64,000 nt of DNA from Chitinophaga sp. (GCF_017745275.1 NZ_JAGHZS010000007.1:378751-442750); one strand, 5' to 3'. Shown: positions 1 to 9,380, counted from the stretch's first letter. Made by a program: numbers and translations. Notes: a model not told the origin generated them from the sequence alone.

Positions 1-77
1 CTGCCCTGCGCGCACCTTCTGTATTGAATTTCCGGTAAGCGAAACTTCCGTATTTTTATCTGGCTAAATTGTTGGTC

Positions 78-1142
78 ATGGAATGGAAGAATGAATTTAC
101 CCGTACCCTGGGTATCACTTATCCATTAATACAGGCGCCGATGCTAGGCATTACAACGCCTGCAATGGTAGCCGCAGTGAGTAACAGCGGGGGACTGGGA
201 TCTTTACCTGTAGGTGGATTGCCACCGGAAAAAGTAACCGCCCTGATTCGTGAAGTGAAAGCGCTGACCCAACAGCCATTTGAGGTGAACCTGTTTACTT
301 ATGAACCCCCTCTTCACCCGGATCGTAAGACTTTTGACGATATGCAGGAATTCCTGCAGCGCCTGTACAGGGCCAATGGGTTGACTGTTACCCCGGTGAA
401 CTTTGAAGAGATTCCTTATTATTCCTGGCGTGACCAGCTACCCGTCCTTATCTCCGCGGGTATTAAATATGTGAGTTTTACTTTCGGTATGCCGGATGCA
501 GCGGGGTTTGCCTTGCTGAAGCAGCATCATATATACCTGATGGGAACAGCTACCAGTGCAGAAGAAGCGGAGGTGCTGAAAGCGGCGGGTGTTGATGCTA
601 TCATTGCACAGGGCATAGAAGCGGGTGGTCACCGCGGTTCCTTTTTACCGGGAGAGTTACCCCAAACCGGTATCATGGCTTTATTGCCACAGGTGGTGGA
701 TCGTGTGCGCATTCCCGTTATTGCGGCCGGTGGTATCATGGATGGTCGTGGTGTGGTAGCTGCAAAAATGCTGGGAGCCAGCGCCGTTCAAACTGGCAGT
801 ATTTACCTGCGTGCACATGAAAGTGCCGCTACGCCCCCGCATAAAGCAGCGCTGGCAGGTATAACGGATACGGATACACTACTTACGCGCGCTTTCTCAG
901 GCCGCTGGGCCCGGGGTATTCGTAATACGCTGATCACAGAAGTAGCGGCGTCGGGCCTGCCGGTAAATGATTATCCCTACCAGAATGCACTCACACAGCC
1001 CGTCCGTACAATAGCCAGGGAGCTGGATAACCCGGCGTTTATCGCCATGTGGGCCGGCCAGGCTGCCGGCAAAGCCAGGGCCTGGAGTACAGCAGATATT
1101 TTTGCAGAGTTGGTGCGCGAAACCGCCTTGTTGTTAGGTTAA
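78..1142 (+). CDS. Nitronate monooxygenase / 2-nitropropane dioxygenase-like FMN enzyme
   Basis: TIM-barrel FMN enzyme of the nitronate monooxygenase/FabK-like family (354 aa, usual family length). It probably oxidises nitronates such as propionate 3-nitronate with O2 in the cytoplasm. Visible motifs are the N-terminal QAPM segment, SGGLGS, the EAGGHRG motif carrying the family's catalytic His, and the phosphate-binding AAGGIMDGRG segment. A TTG lies in frame at 69, but the ATG at 78 gives a normal N-terminus. The stop overlaps the stop of the convergent downstream gene by 4 nt. A FabK-type enoyl-ACP reductase role is an alternative that sequence alone does not exclude. Confidence 0.85.
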   Translation: MEWKNEFTRTLGITYPLIQAPMLGITTPAMVAAVSNSGGLGSLPVGGLPPEKVTALIREVKALTQQPFEVNLFTYEPPLHPDRKTFDDMQEFLQRLYRANGLTVTPVNFEEIPYYSWRDQLPVLISAGIKYVSFTFGMPDAAGFALLKQHHIYLMGTATSAEEAEVLKAAGVDAIIAQGIEAGGHRGSFLPGELPQTGIMALLPQVVDRVRIPVIAAGGIMDGRGVVAAKMLGASAVQTGSIYLRAHESAATPPHKAALAGITDTDTLLTRAFSGRWARGIRNTLITEVAASGLPVNDYPYQNALTQPVRTIARELDNPAFIAMWAGQAAGKARAWSTADIFAELVRETALLLG

Positions 1143-1690
1143 TAATTAATGCGTGTAAAAATCCCGGGGTAGTCTTTCACGATGTGGTGCTCATCAAAGG
1201 GAAGCACTGCGGTGAAATCATTCGAAATGTTATCGTACTGGTATTTGTACTCACTAAGCCTGGTATAGCGTTGCTGTACTTTCTGTAGTTCGAAGTCAGG
1301 TAAATTGATATACAGCATGTCCAGCACTTTGCTTTCGTTGGGTTCAAACGGGAGTCGTTTTACCGGTAAGGTATTGGTAAAAGGCGTCAGCGAAATATCA
1401 ATATCCATGCAGTTATCAAAAGCATCAATATGGTTATTGTCTTTATCAAACCAGTGTCCATGCAGGTCTGAGGTCAGCCGTAGTTCTGTGGGGGCAATGC
1501 CCTGCTGGCGTATGTGAAATGAAGACACCTGCCAGGTGGCCGTGATGTCTATTTCATAATGAATACAAAATGGCGTGTTGTCTCTAACACCGTTAATACA
1601 ACCGCTGGCGAGCCAGCCATGGCCATTTTCCGCCAGGGTGAAATATTCTGTCGCCGTCCATTTTTCTGCCTGCCATATGATCGGATTCAT
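1139..1690 (-). CDS. Putative glycolipid-binding family protein (PF06475-like)
   Basis: 183-aa protein with the hallmarks of the PA1994-like putative glycolipid-binding family: an N-terminal W-x-A segment, a conserved central stretch containing DIDISLTPFTNTLP, and a C-terminal VKDYPGIF. No signal peptide or membrane segment is visible, so it is probably cytoplasmic. It starts 3 nt after the stop of the FdhF-like gene and is thus the last gene of a minus-strand operon. The family name comes from a structural fold and no reaction is established. The 3' end overlaps the convergent nitronate monooxygenase gene by 4 nt. Confidence 0.7.
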   Translation of the reverse strand: MNPIIWQAEKWTATEYFTLAENGHGWLASGCINGVRDNTPFCIHYEIDITATWQVSSFHIRQQGIAPTELRLTSDLHGHWFDKDNNHIDAFDNCMDIDISLTPFTNTLPVKRLPFEPNESKVLDMLYINLPDFELQKVQQRYTRLSEYKYQYDNISNDFTAVLPFDEHHIVKDYPGIFTRINY

Positions 1691-1693
1691 ACG

Positions 1694-3994
1694 CTATCGT
1701 TTTATCGCGGAATGTTTTATTTTAATGATCACCAGTTTGGAGGTGGGAGTATTGCTTTTGTCCGCTACACTGTCTACCGGTACCAGCACATTGGTTTCCG
1801 GGAAATATGTGGCGGTACATTTTTCCGGGATAGAAAAGGATACAATGATGAAGCCTTCTGCTATCCGCTCCGTTTGCCCGTGATAGTTATACAGGTCTAC
1901 CACATCGCCCGGATGAAAGCCCGCTGCTGCGATGTCTGCCGGGTTCATAAATATCACTCTTCTTTCATTGTATACGCCGCGATAGCGGTCATCTAATCCA
2001 TAAATAGTGGTATTGAACTGATCATGGCTACGGATGGTCATCATCATGTATTCGTCGCTGGCCAATGGCGTGGTCAGCACCGGTGCTACGTGGAAATTAG
2101 CTTTCCCCGTTCCGGTGTTGAACTGTCCTTTCCTGGCGCCGTTAGGCAGATAAAATCCGCCCGGATGCCGGACTCTTTTGTTATAATCATCGAAGCCTGG
2201 AATAACTTTTTCAATGGCATCCCGTATGTGATCGTAATGCAACGCATAAGTAGCCCACGGAACGCGGGACGTTTCGCCCAGCAAGGTGGCCGCCAGTTCG
2301 CAAACAATAGCCGGTTCACTTTTTAAATGAGTGGATACCGGGTCAAGGTTACCTTTCGACATCTGGATCACGCCCATAGAATTTTCGCAGGTCACAAATT
2401 GTTGTTCGTTTTGCTGCAGGTCTCTATCACTTCGTCCCAGGCAGGGCAGGATGAGGGCTTCTTTACCATGTACCACATGGCTCCGGTTTAACTTGGTAGA
2501 TACATGTACGGTCAGGTTACAGTTGCGCAGCGCCTGTGCGGTATACAGGGTATCTGGTGTAGCCGAAAGGAAGTTGCCGCCCATGGCAATAAACACTTTT
2601 GCCTGGTGATGATACATCGCTTTAATGGCATTGACTACATCGTAGCCATGTTCGGCAGGTGGCTTGAAGCCGTAAACGGTGGCTATTTTCTGCAGGAAAG
2701 CGGCAGAGGGACGTTCATAGATGCCCATGGTCCGGTCGCCCTGCACATTACTGTGGCCACGTACCGGGCAGGTACCTGCGCCGGGTTTGCCGATACTGCC
2801 TTTTAGCAGTAGCAGGTTCACAACCTCCCGGATGGTATCTACAGCGTTTTTATGCTGCGTAAGCCCCATGGCCCAGCAGGCAATGATCTTCTTTTTATGG
2901 AATAATGCCTGTGCGGCTTGTTGTATCAGTTCAGGAGCTACACCGGTTTCGGCCATCAATTGTGGCAACGACTGTGTTTTCAGGTGGGCGATATAATCGC
3001 TGTAGCCTTGCGTGTTGGCGGCAATAAAGGCCTGGTCAAAAACGGCACCGGGTGCGCGTTCTTCTTCCTGCAGTAATAAAAGCGATAAGGCTTTCAGCAA
3101 AGCCATATCACCATTGATTTTTACCTGCAGGAAAATATCGGTGAGATGTGTTTTTATATTGAATACTCCTTTAACTGTTTGCGGATTCAGGAAGTTCAGC
3201 AAGCCAGTTTCCGGTAAAGGATTTACGGAGATGATGGTAGCGCCGTTGGCTTTGGCTTTCTGTAATGCCGTCAACATACGCGGGTGGTTAGTACCTGGAT
3301 TTTGTCCGAGGATAATGATGACTTCCGCTTCATGTATATCTTCCAAAGTCACAGATCCTTTTCCTATACCCAATGATTCGTTTAATGCCACACCACTGGA
3401 TTCATGGCACATGTTCGAACAATCCGGCAGATTATTCGTACCATATTCCCGTACCATCAGTTGATACAAAAAGGCGGCTTCGTTACTGGTTCTCCCGGAA
3501 GTATAAAAAATGGCTTCATTTGGGGAGGCCAACTGGTGCAGATGCCGGGCAATGAGCTGGTAGGCATTTTCCCAGGAGATAGGGGTATAGTGGGTGGCGT
3601 CCGGTGCTAGGTACATAGGCTGGGCAATCCTGCCTTTTTTACCTATTTCATAATCCGATAGCGCGCCCAGCTCCGCTATGCTATGTTGTGCAAAAAATCC
3701 GGGGGTGAGTTTTTTTGTCGTAGCTTCTTCTGCCACTGCTTTGGCGCCGTTCTCACAATATTCTGCGAAACCGGATCTTTCATCGTCGGGATCAGGCCAG
3801 GCGCAGCCGGGGCAGTCGAATCCTTTTTTCTGATTCAGCATCAGCAGGGCTTTCATACCACGAAAGGCATTCATCTCTTCCAGGATATGCCGCATACTGG
3901 ATACCACGGCAGGGATGCCGGCGGCCACTGTTTTAGGCGGCCCCAGTTTAATACCGGTGAACTTCACCGGGTTTTCTGCACTATCCTTGAGCAT
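1694..3994 (-). CDS. FdhF/YdeP-family molybdopterin oxidoreductase
   Basis: 766-aa molybdopterin-dependent oxidoreductase of the FdhF/YdeP type (formate dehydrogenase-H alpha-like). Visible are an N-terminal GFDCPGCAWPDP segment characteristic of this branch, a central molybdopterin-binding core (SGRTSNEAAF, GTNNLPDCSNMCHESSG, GQNPGTNHPRM) and a C-terminal dinucleotide-binding domain (DQFNTTIYGLDDRYRG). The short N-terminus lacks the usual Cys-rich [4Fe-4S] domain, as in YdeP relatives. An in-frame TTG at 4021 is possible, but ATG 3994 is preferred. It overlaps the end of fdhD by 14 nt, consistent with FdhD sulfurating its cofactor. The substrate is unknown; E. coli YdeP is linked to acid resistance. 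Confidence 0.85.
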   Translation of the reverse strand: MLKDSAENPVKFTGIKLGPPKTVAAGIPAVVSSMRHILEEMNAFRGMKALLMLNQKKGFDCPGCAWPDPDDERSGFAEYCENGAKAVAEEATTKKLTPGFFAQHSIAELGALSDYEIGKKGRIAQPMYLAPDATHYTPISWENAYQLIARHLHQLASPNEAIFYTSGRTSNEAAFLYQLMVREYGTNNLPDCSNMCHESSGVALNESLGIGKGSVTLEDIHEAEVIIILGQNPGTNHPRMLTALQKAKANGATIISVNPLPETGLLNFLNPQTVKGVFNIKTHLTDIFLQVKINGDMALLKALSLLLLQEEERAPGAVFDQAFIAANTQGYSDYIAHLKTQSLPQLMAETGVAPELIQQAAQALFHKKKIIACWAMGLTQHKNAVDTIREVVNLLLLKGSIGKPGAGTCPVRGHSNVQGDRTMGIYERPSAAFLQKIATVYGFKPPAEHGYDVVNAIKAMYHHQAKVFIAMGGNFLSATPDTLYTAQALRNCNLTVHVSTKLNRSHVVHGKEALILPCLGRSDRDLQQNEQQFVTCENSMGVIQMSKGNLDPVSTHLKSEPAIVCELAATLLGETSRVPWATYALHYDHIRDAIEKVIPGFDDYNKRVRHPGGFYLPNGARKGQFNTGTGKANFHVAPVLTTPLASDEYMMMTIRSHDQFNTTIYGLDDRYRGVYNERRVIFMNPADIAAAGFHPGDVVDLYNYHGQTERIAEGFIIVSFSIPEKCTATYFPETNVLVPVDSVADKSNTPTSKLVIIKIKHSAIKR

Positions 3995-4835
3995 AGGTGA
4001 TATTATTTTCTTCGAAACCAATTCGTTCAGGGTGAGTGTAAATATTAAATCGTTGTTCTTTTAAAAAGCCCAGCAAGGTGATATTCCATTGTGTGGCCAT
4101 TTTTACGGCCATACTGGAAGGCGCACCAATAGCGGCTATCACTGGAATGCCTGCGGCAGCAGCTTTTTGTATCAGCTCAAATCCTGCGCGTCCGCTTAAT
4201 AGCAGCAAATGATTTTTTAAAGGTAGCCATTGTTGTGCCATTGCCGCACCGATGATCTTATCTACCGCATTGTGGCGGCCAATATCTTCCCGTAAAAGGA
4301 GCAGTTGACCTTGCTGATCTACCAGGGCGGCGGCATGTAATCCGCCGGTGGTGGCAAAGAGCGCCTGTTCATGCCGCAACAGGGAAGGCAGCCGAAACAG
4401 GAGACGGGAAGAAAACTGTACGGAACTGTTATTAACGTCAACGGCTGTATGAATATCGGCGGCGCTTGTTTTACCACAAACGCCGCAAGCTGCTGTAGCG
4501 GTGAAGTTGCGGGCTACATTCCCTAAGATGGCTACTACATTGGGTTTGAGATGTACGGTGGCAATTTGATGATCCTGCTCCGCAGACAGGTGGATTTCCT
4601 GGATGGCTTCCTGGCTGTTGATAATGCCTTCTGTGAAAAGGAAGCCGGCAGCCAGTTCCTTATCTTCACCAGGCGTACGCATTGTTACGGATATATTCTG
4701 CTGCCGGCGGTTATGGGAGGGCCCATGTACCAGCCTGATTTCAAGTGGTTCTTCTGTGGCCAGTGTATCGCTGGTATCGGTAATACCGGCGGCGGCAACT
4801 TTTTTAATGCGGGTATGAACAACTGGGTTCGTCAT
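3981..4835 (-). CDS. fdhD: Formate dehydrogenase accessory sulfurtransferase FdhD
   Basis: 284-aa FdhD, which transfers sulfur from a cysteine desulfurase to the Mo-bisMGD cofactor of formate-dehydrogenase-like enzymes. The reactive CGVCG motif is present in TAACGVCGK, along with ELAAGFLFTEGI near the N-terminus, REDIGRHNAVDK (cofactor binding) and LSGRAGFELIQKA. ATG 4835 is chosen over the in-frame TTG at 4841. The gene sits 8 nt after the MDR reductase gene and overlaps the start of the molybdoenzyme gene, its probable client. Confidence 0.93.
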   Translation of the reverse strand: MTNPVVHTRIKKVAAAGITDTSDTLATEEPLEIRLVHGPSHNRRQQNISVTMRTPGEDKELAAGFLFTEGIINSQEAIQEIHLSAEQDHQIATVHLKPNVVAILGNVARNFTATAACGVCGKTSAADIHTAVDVNNSSVQFSSRLLFRLPSLLRHEQALFATTGGLHAAALVDQQGQLLLLREDIGRHNAVDKIIGAAMAQQWLPLKNHLLLLSGRAGFELIQKAAAAGIPVIAAIGAPSSMAVKMATQWNITLLGFLKEQRFNIYTHPERIGFEENNITYAQG

Positions 4836-4843
4836 ACCCAAAA

Positions 4844-5854
4844 TTACACTTTCACTATCATCTTACCACTGTTTCTGCCTGAAAATAATCCCAGTAATGC
4901 GGCAGGTAATTCATCGAATCCTTCTATCACTGTTTCAGTATATTTTATTTTACCTGCCTTCACCCATTCAGCCAATTGTTTTACGCCTTCAGCGAAACGG
5001 GGAGCATAGTTGCCAATGGTGAAGCCTTGCATTAAAACGCTGCGGGTCACCATAACCGGCTGAATACGTGGCCCTACCGGTACTTCTGTTGAATTATATA
5101 ATGCGATCTGGCCGCAGAGCGGTACGCGGGCAAAGAAGTTCAGGTGCCGGATCACAGCGTCGGAAATGTCACCGCCAACATTATCGAAATAGATATCTAC
5201 GCCATTGGGACAGGCGGCGCCCACGGCGGCATCTATATCCTGGTTACCTTTATAATCGATGGCGGCGTCGAAGTTAAAGGTATCTGTCAGCAGTTTTATT
5301 TTTTCGGCGCCGCCGGCAATACCTACCGCACGGCATCCCATGATTTTGGCAATTTGCCCTACTATAATGCCTACTGCGCCTGCGGCGCCGGATACTACTA
5401 CCGTTTCACCTGCTTTGGGTTTACCAATGTCTACCAGGCCAAAGTAGGCGGTAAGACCGGGAACTCCCAACAGGCCAAGGTAATAGGTAGGAGGAATATT
5501 ATTATCTGTTTTCCGGAGATGATTAGCCGGGAAGATAGCAGCGGTAGCCCAGGGCAGAAAGGGCCGTGGTCCGCCGGGCATCACTATTTCTCCTGCGGAA
5601 AACTGATCATCCTTACTTTCTACTACTTCCGCCACGCCGCCGCTTTCAATAGGTTCACCCACCTGGAAGGGAGGGATATACGACTTGCTGTCGTTCATAC
5701 GGCCACGCATATACGGATCTACCGAAAAATAGAGGGGCTTTACCAATACTTCACCAGGCATTAGTTGGGGCAGGGTGGTTTCTACGGTTTTAAACGTAGT
5801 ACTTGCAGGCATTCCCTGTGGGCGGGCAGCCAGCAGGATCTGTTTAATTTTCAT
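4844..5854 (-). CDS. NADP-dependent MDR-family oxidoreductase (YncB/CurA-like)
   Basis: 336-aa zinc-independent medium-chain reductase, related to curcumin reductase CurA and prostaglandin reductases. It probably reduces the C=C bond of alpha,beta-unsaturated carbonyls with NADPH. The N-terminal GroES-like domain contains DPYMRGRM; the nucleotide-binding fold carries SGAAGAVGIIVGQIAKIMG and a downstream YFDNVGGD. No zinc-binding Cys set is visible. It is the first gene of the minus-strand operon leading to fdhD, divergent from the metallopeptidase gene at 6002. Its link to the molybdoenzyme is positional only. Confidence 0.85.
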   Translation of the reverse strand: MKIKQILLAARPQGMPASTTFKTVETTLPQLMPGEVLVKPLYFSVDPYMRGRMNDSKSYIPPFQVGEPIESGGVAEVVESKDDQFSAGEIVMPGGPRPFLPWATAAIFPANHLRKTDNNIPPTYYLGLLGVPGLTAYFGLVDIGKPKAGETVVVSGAAGAVGIIVGQIAKIMGCRAVGIAGGAEKIKLLTDTFNFDAAIDYKGNQDIDAAVGAACPNGVDIYFDNVGGDISDAVIRHLNFFARVPLCGQIALYNSTEVPVGPRIQPVMVTRSVLMQGFTIGNYAPRFAEGVKQLAEWVKAGKIKYTETVIEGFDELPAALLGLFSGRNSGKMIVKV

Positions 5855-6001
5855 ATTGAGTAGTGTTTATACATAAAATGACAATGATAAGTTAACAGGC
5901 AGCAAAATGCTTTTGTTTAGTAACGGGAAAAGTGGGTGAATACATATGAAAAATGTACATTCGGGGTAAGAAACTTCACCATTTAAATTTAAAATCTACT
6001 T

Positions 6002-6865
6002 ATGCGTCTTGATGATGAAGAAATGAGCGACAACGTCGAGAAACGTACTGGTGGCGGTATGCGCACAGTTGGCATTGGCGGTGGTATTGGCGGTATTATA
6101 ATAATAGTACTGGCCTTGCTCTTTAAACAGGACCCACAACAGGTAATGCAGGCGGTACAACAGGCACAGGGCCCTGGTCAGTCTACGGAGAAATCCGAAA
6201 AGCTGACGACGGCAAATGCCAGCCCCTTTGAGGTCATGTCAGCTAAAGTGTTGAACAGCACGGACCGGGTCTGGAAACAGGAGTTCCAGCAAAGGAGTAA
6301 AACCTATGAAACACCGCGTATGGTATTGTTCCAAAAAGGAACAGAATCCGGTTGCGGTTTCGCGGAATCGGCCATGGGACCATTCTACTGCCCGACAGAT
6401 CACCGGGTATACCTGGATGTATCTTTCTTTGATGAGCTGGAGCAACAGTTTGGGGTGAAGGGCGACTTTTCCAAAGCCTATGTCATTGCGCATGAAGTGG
6501 GGCATCACGTTCAGAACCTGCTCGGCATCAGCGGCCGGATGCAGGCGATGCGTTCCCGTTTGAGCGAAAAAGAATACAATAAATTGTCTGTGATGCTGGA
6601 ACTCCAGGCTGATTTTTTTGCCGGCGTTTGGGCTTATAGAGCTAACCAGATCAAGCCTTTCCTGGATCCGGGTGATATTGAATCCGGCCTGAATGCTGCC
6701 AGCGCTGTAGGCGACGACCGCCTCCAGAAAGCAGCCACGGGGCAGGTAGTACCGGATGCCTTTACACATGGTACTTCTGAACAACGCATGTACTGGTTCA
6801 AGAAAGGGTTCCAATCCGGCGATGTAAAGCAAGGAGATACCGGGATTGGACTCGGGAGTTGGTAG
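6002..6865 (+). CDS. YpfJ/KPN_02809-family neutral zinc metallopeptidase
   Basis: 287-aa membrane-anchored putative metallopeptidase. It starts with the family's charged N-terminus (SDNVEKR), followed by a Gly/Ile-rich membrane segment at about residues 20-40. The catalytic HEVGHH motif (HExxH) is in VIAHEVGHHVQ, and the later ELQADFFAGVWA supplies the likely third metal ligand. GCGFAESAMGPFYCP is a conserved pre-catalytic segment. The catalytic domain should face the periplasm. Its substrate is not known. The gene is followed by a long inverted repeat and the convergent pncB. Confidence 0.85.
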   Translation: MRLDDEEMSDNVEKRTGGGMRTVGIGGGIGGIIIIVLALLFKQDPQQVMQAVQQAQGPGQSTEKSEKLTTANASPFEVMSAKVLNSTDRVWKQEFQQRSKTYETPRMVLFQKGTESGCGFAESAMGPFYCPTDHRVYLDVSFFDELEQQFGVKGDFSKAYVIAHEVGHHVQNLLGISGRMQAMRSRLSEKEYNKLSVMLELQADFFAGVWAYRANQIKPFLDPGDIESGLNAASAVGDDRLQKAATGQVVPDAFTHGTSEQRMYWFKKGFQSGDVKQGDTGIGLGSW

Positions 6866-6874
6866 GAGCGAAAA

Positions 6875-6988
6875 GCAGAAAGCAAAAAGCAAAAAGCAAA
6901 AAGCAAAAAGCTATTATAGCGAATGAACTTTGCAAATATCCGCATTGATCATTCGCTATAATAGCTTTCTGCTTTTTGCTTTCTGCTT
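6875..6988. repeat. Intergenic long inverted repeat, copy 1 (7-bp word arms)
   Basis: Between two convergent stop codons. The inner arms 6909-6926 and 6949-6966 are an exact 18-bp inverted repeat (AGCTATTATAGCGAATGA and its complement) around a 22-nt loop. Outside this, the left arm continues as tandem AGCAAAA heptamers and the right arm as TTTTGCT/TTCTGCT heptamers, mostly able to pair. It should act as a bidirectional terminator, but it is far larger than a normal one and belongs to a family found at four other sites in the window. Confidence 0.9.
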
Positions 6989-8154
6989 TATGCCTTCAGC
7001 ATTTCTATCGCCAGTTCAATCATTTTTTCATCTCCGGTATACTTCCCGCTTACGTCAGATAGTTTCACCACGGGCGTCCACCGCGGCGCATCTTCGGGCA
7101 GTGCCTCATACATTTTAATCACAATATTCAGGGCCGTTAATCCTACGTCATTGGTGAAATTGGTACCTATTCCGAACGACATGCCTATTTTTCCCCGGCA
7201 GTAGTCCGCAATATTGGCTACTTTTTCATAGTCCAGTCCATCAGAGAAGATAATTGTTTTACTCAGTGGATCTACGCCCTTGCCTTTGTAGTGGGTGATG
7301 GTGCGATCAGCAAAGAGAATCGGATCGCCGCTGTCGTGCCGGACACCGTCAAACAGCTTAGCAAACTTTTTATCGAATTGTTCAAAGAAGACGGGGGTAG
7401 TATAAGTGTCGGACAATGCAATACCCAGGTCGCCGCGATATACCTGCACCCAGTTCTCCAGTCCCAGCATATTGGCCATTTTAAAGCCGTATTTGGCGGC
7501 ATGGAACATAAACCATTCATGGGCGTGGGTACCGACGGGTTTTACGCCATTTTTCATAGACAGGTGCACATTGCTGCTGCCAATAAAGCAACCTGTTCCA
7601 TAATCTTTCAGGGTTTTTACAACCAGCTGATGCACGGCGAGTGAATGTCTGCGCCGGGTACCAAAGTCCGCGATGGTAATAGCCATCTGTTTGTAGCGTT
7701 CAATTTTCTCGCGGGTAATCCGCACCACTTCGTCATCGGTTACACGTTGCTGTCCGGTGAGCTGGTAATAGAGTTCGCAGATGAGCGACATCAGTGGCAC
7801 TTCCCATAAAATAGTGCGATACCAATAGCCTTCTACATGTACTTCCAGTTGATCTTCCACCTGGGTGATCTTTACTTCCGCCGGGTTGTAATGATAGCCC
7901 TGCAGGAAATCCAGGTAGGTGGGATCGAGGTAGGGACAAGTGACTGCAAGGTATTGTTTTTCATCCCGGGTAAGCCGTAGTTGTTCCATATCATTGACCG
8001 CCGCCTGTAGTGCTTCTGCAAAACCCGGGGGAAAGGAGTGGTGCCCCCGGTTAATGAAAGTATAACGTGCACGGGCCTTCGGAAATAATTTGATCACGCC
8101 ATGCTGCATCGTGAATTTATAGAAGTCGTTGTCCAGGATGGAAGTAAGGATCAT
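6988..8154 (-). CDS. pncB: Nicotinate phosphoribosyltransferase
   Basis: 388-aa PncB of the NAD salvage (Preiss-Handler) pathway, making nicotinate mononucleotide from nicotinate and PRPP with ATP. Recognisable stretches are LDNDFYKFTMQHGV at the N-terminus, DFGTRRRHS (nicotinate/PRPP site), GSSNVHL, GTHAHEWFM with the catalytic His region, and RHDSGDP and FSDGLD (PRPP binding). The length is normal. The stop lies right at the edge of inverted-repeat copy 1. It appears to be transcribed alone. Confidence 0.95.
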   Translation of the reverse strand: MILTSILDNDFYKFTMQHGVIKLFPKARARYTFINRGHHSFPPGFAEALQAAVNDMEQLRLTRDEKQYLAVTCPYLDPTYLDFLQGYHYNPAEVKITQVEDQLEVHVEGYWYRTILWEVPLMSLICELYYQLTGQQRVTDDEVVRITREKIERYKQMAITIADFGTRRRHSLAVHQLVVKTLKDYGTGCFIGSSNVHLSMKNGVKPVGTHAHEWFMFHAAKYGFKMANMLGLENWVQVYRGDLGIALSDTYTTPVFFEQFDKKFAKLFDGVRHDSGDPILFADRTITHYKGKGVDPLSKTIIFSDGLDYEKVANIADYCRGKIGMSFGIGTNFTNDVGLTALNIVIKMYEALPEDAPRWTPVVKLSDVSGKYTGDEKMIELAIEMLKA

Positions 8155-8217
8155 TTATTTGCAGTTTAGATTCACAATATTATTATATTTTTGCGCCTGA
8201 CCATATTGTTAGTTACC

Positions 8218-8613
8218 ATGAAGAGTATTAAAGTAAAGTGGCCCCTTAACCCACAGGAAACCGTTCTGTACAAAGTAAATGCAGTTTATCTTAAAAATGC
8301 GTGGCAGGCAAAGCAAGGTGCTATTTGTATCACGAATCAAAGAATTGTTTTTGAAAACAGGCCTATGTTGATGTTCCTTTTATTCGGCGTTATCGGCTGG
8401 TTGCTGACCCGGAATAAAAAGAGCCACGAATTCCCATTGGCGGATATTACTAACTTCCAAAGAGGTAAACAGGGATTTAACAAGAAAGTTGCGGAATTTG
8501 AACTGATCGACGGTAGTAAGTATCGTTTTGGGCTGACCGGTAAATGGGAGGATTTCGACCTCGCTTACCAGAAAGCGATATTGGATGTACAACCACTCTT
8601 TAGCGTTCAATAA
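8218..8613 (+). CDS. GRAM/PH-like domain hypothetical protein
   Basis: 131-aa protein of unknown function. The pattern of a short N-terminal strand, then QGAICITNQRIVFENR, then EFPLADITNFQRG and FELIDGSKYRFGL resembles GRAM/PH-like domains, which often bind lipid or protein surfaces. A hydrophobic patch (MFLLFGVIGWLL, about residues 49-60) could insert in a membrane. ATG 8218 is chosen because the upstream in-frame start at 8191 has no support. The 3' end overlaps the convergent zinc-ribbon gene by 14 nt. Confidence 0.6.
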   Translation: MKSIKVKWPLNPQETVLYKVNAVYLKNAWQAKQGAICITNQRIVFENRPMLMFLLFGVIGWLLTRNKKSHEFPLADITNFQRGKQGFNKKVAEFELIDGSKYRFGLTGKWEDFDLAYQKAILDVQPLFSVQ

Positions 8614-8740
8614 GCATTGGCTTAGTGCCGCAATATTTGCAGTAGTCCGCATTGTAGTCGTAATCTTCACGCATGCAATGCGGACAAACGTTATGATTTT
8701 CGCAGAGGGCTGGGAGTGATGGTGTAGATTGGTTAGTCAT
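8600..8740 (-). CDS. Small zinc-ribbon protein, 46 aa
   Basis: A short ORF with two CxxC knuckles (CPHC and CKYC) about 16 residues apart, which is a zinc-ribbon arrangement. The ATG at 8740 gives a compact 46-aa protein; the longer reading to 8860 adds a low-complexity N-terminus and is less likely. It overlaps the end of the GRAM-like gene. Function unknown. Confidence 0.5.
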   Translation of the reverse strand: MTNQSTPSLPALCENHNVCPHCMREDYDYNADYCKYCGTKPMLIER

Positions 8741-8929
8741 CCTGCGGACCCGGTTCGCTGCTACCGGGAGAAAACGGAAAGAAAAAGTATATCCGTTGGC
8801 GTTATCGGTGGCGGAGCTGGCAGAACGGGGGCTTTTCCCGATAGGAGCTGCAACAGGCACAGCATGTGCCGGAAATTGTTTACAATAATATTAAGCGATG
8901 ATCCGCCTTACATTTCCTATCTTTAGCCT

Positions 8930-9373
8930 ATGCTTACGGGTATTTTAATCAACTTATTTGAGCGGGATCTCAGCAAACTGGAACAGGAGATAGCTGCATA
9001 CGAGAGCGCTGAAGCCGTTTGGCGCGTAGCGCCGGGGATCACTAATTCCGCCGGGAATTTATGTTTGCACCTTTGTGGTAATCTGCAACACTTTGTTGGC
9101 GCTATACTCGGAAAATCCGGGTACGTACGCAACAGGGAACTGGAATTCAGCGCCCGTAACGTGCCTACGGAGGACTTGCTGGTACTGGTAGGCAGCACCC
9201 GTCGTACTGTCCTGACCGTTATAGCCGGGTTAACAGCGGAAGACCTGGACGCGGTATACCCGGAGAAAGTTTTCTTTGATGGTATGACCACCGGGCATTT
9301 CCTGGTGCACCTGAGTACACATCTAAATTATCATCTCGGCCAGATTAATTATCATCGCCGTTTAACCCGGTAG
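8930..9373 (+). CDS. DinB/DUF1572-like four-helix protein
   Basis: 147-aa protein of the DinB-like superfamily. The family's likely metal-binding histidines are visible in LCLHLCGNLQHFVG and in the C-terminal HLSTHLNYHLGQINYHRR. Members include thiol-dependent transferases such as bacillithiol S-transferases, but many are uncharacterised and no substrate can be assigned. The PAP2 gene follows after 7 nt, so the two are probably co-transcribed. Confidence 0.75.
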   Translation: MLTGILINLFERDLSKLEQEIAAYESAEAVWRVAPGITNSAGNLCLHLCGNLQHFVGAILGKSGYVRNRELEFSARNVPTEDLLVLVGSTRRTVLTVIAGLTAEDLDAVYPEKVFFDGMTTGHFLVHLSTHLNYHLGQINYHRRLTR

Positions 9374-9380
9374 TCATTTC

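Noticed and set aside
6239..6892. 217-aa minus-strand ORF antisense to the metallopeptidase
   Set aside because: The opposite strand encodes an intact HEVGHH metallopeptidase; the minus-strand reading has no coherent domain.
6875..6990. CRISPR or phase-variable heptamer tract
   Set aside because: The heptamers are adjacent, without spacers, and pair with the opposite arm; they do not sit in a promoter or coding start.
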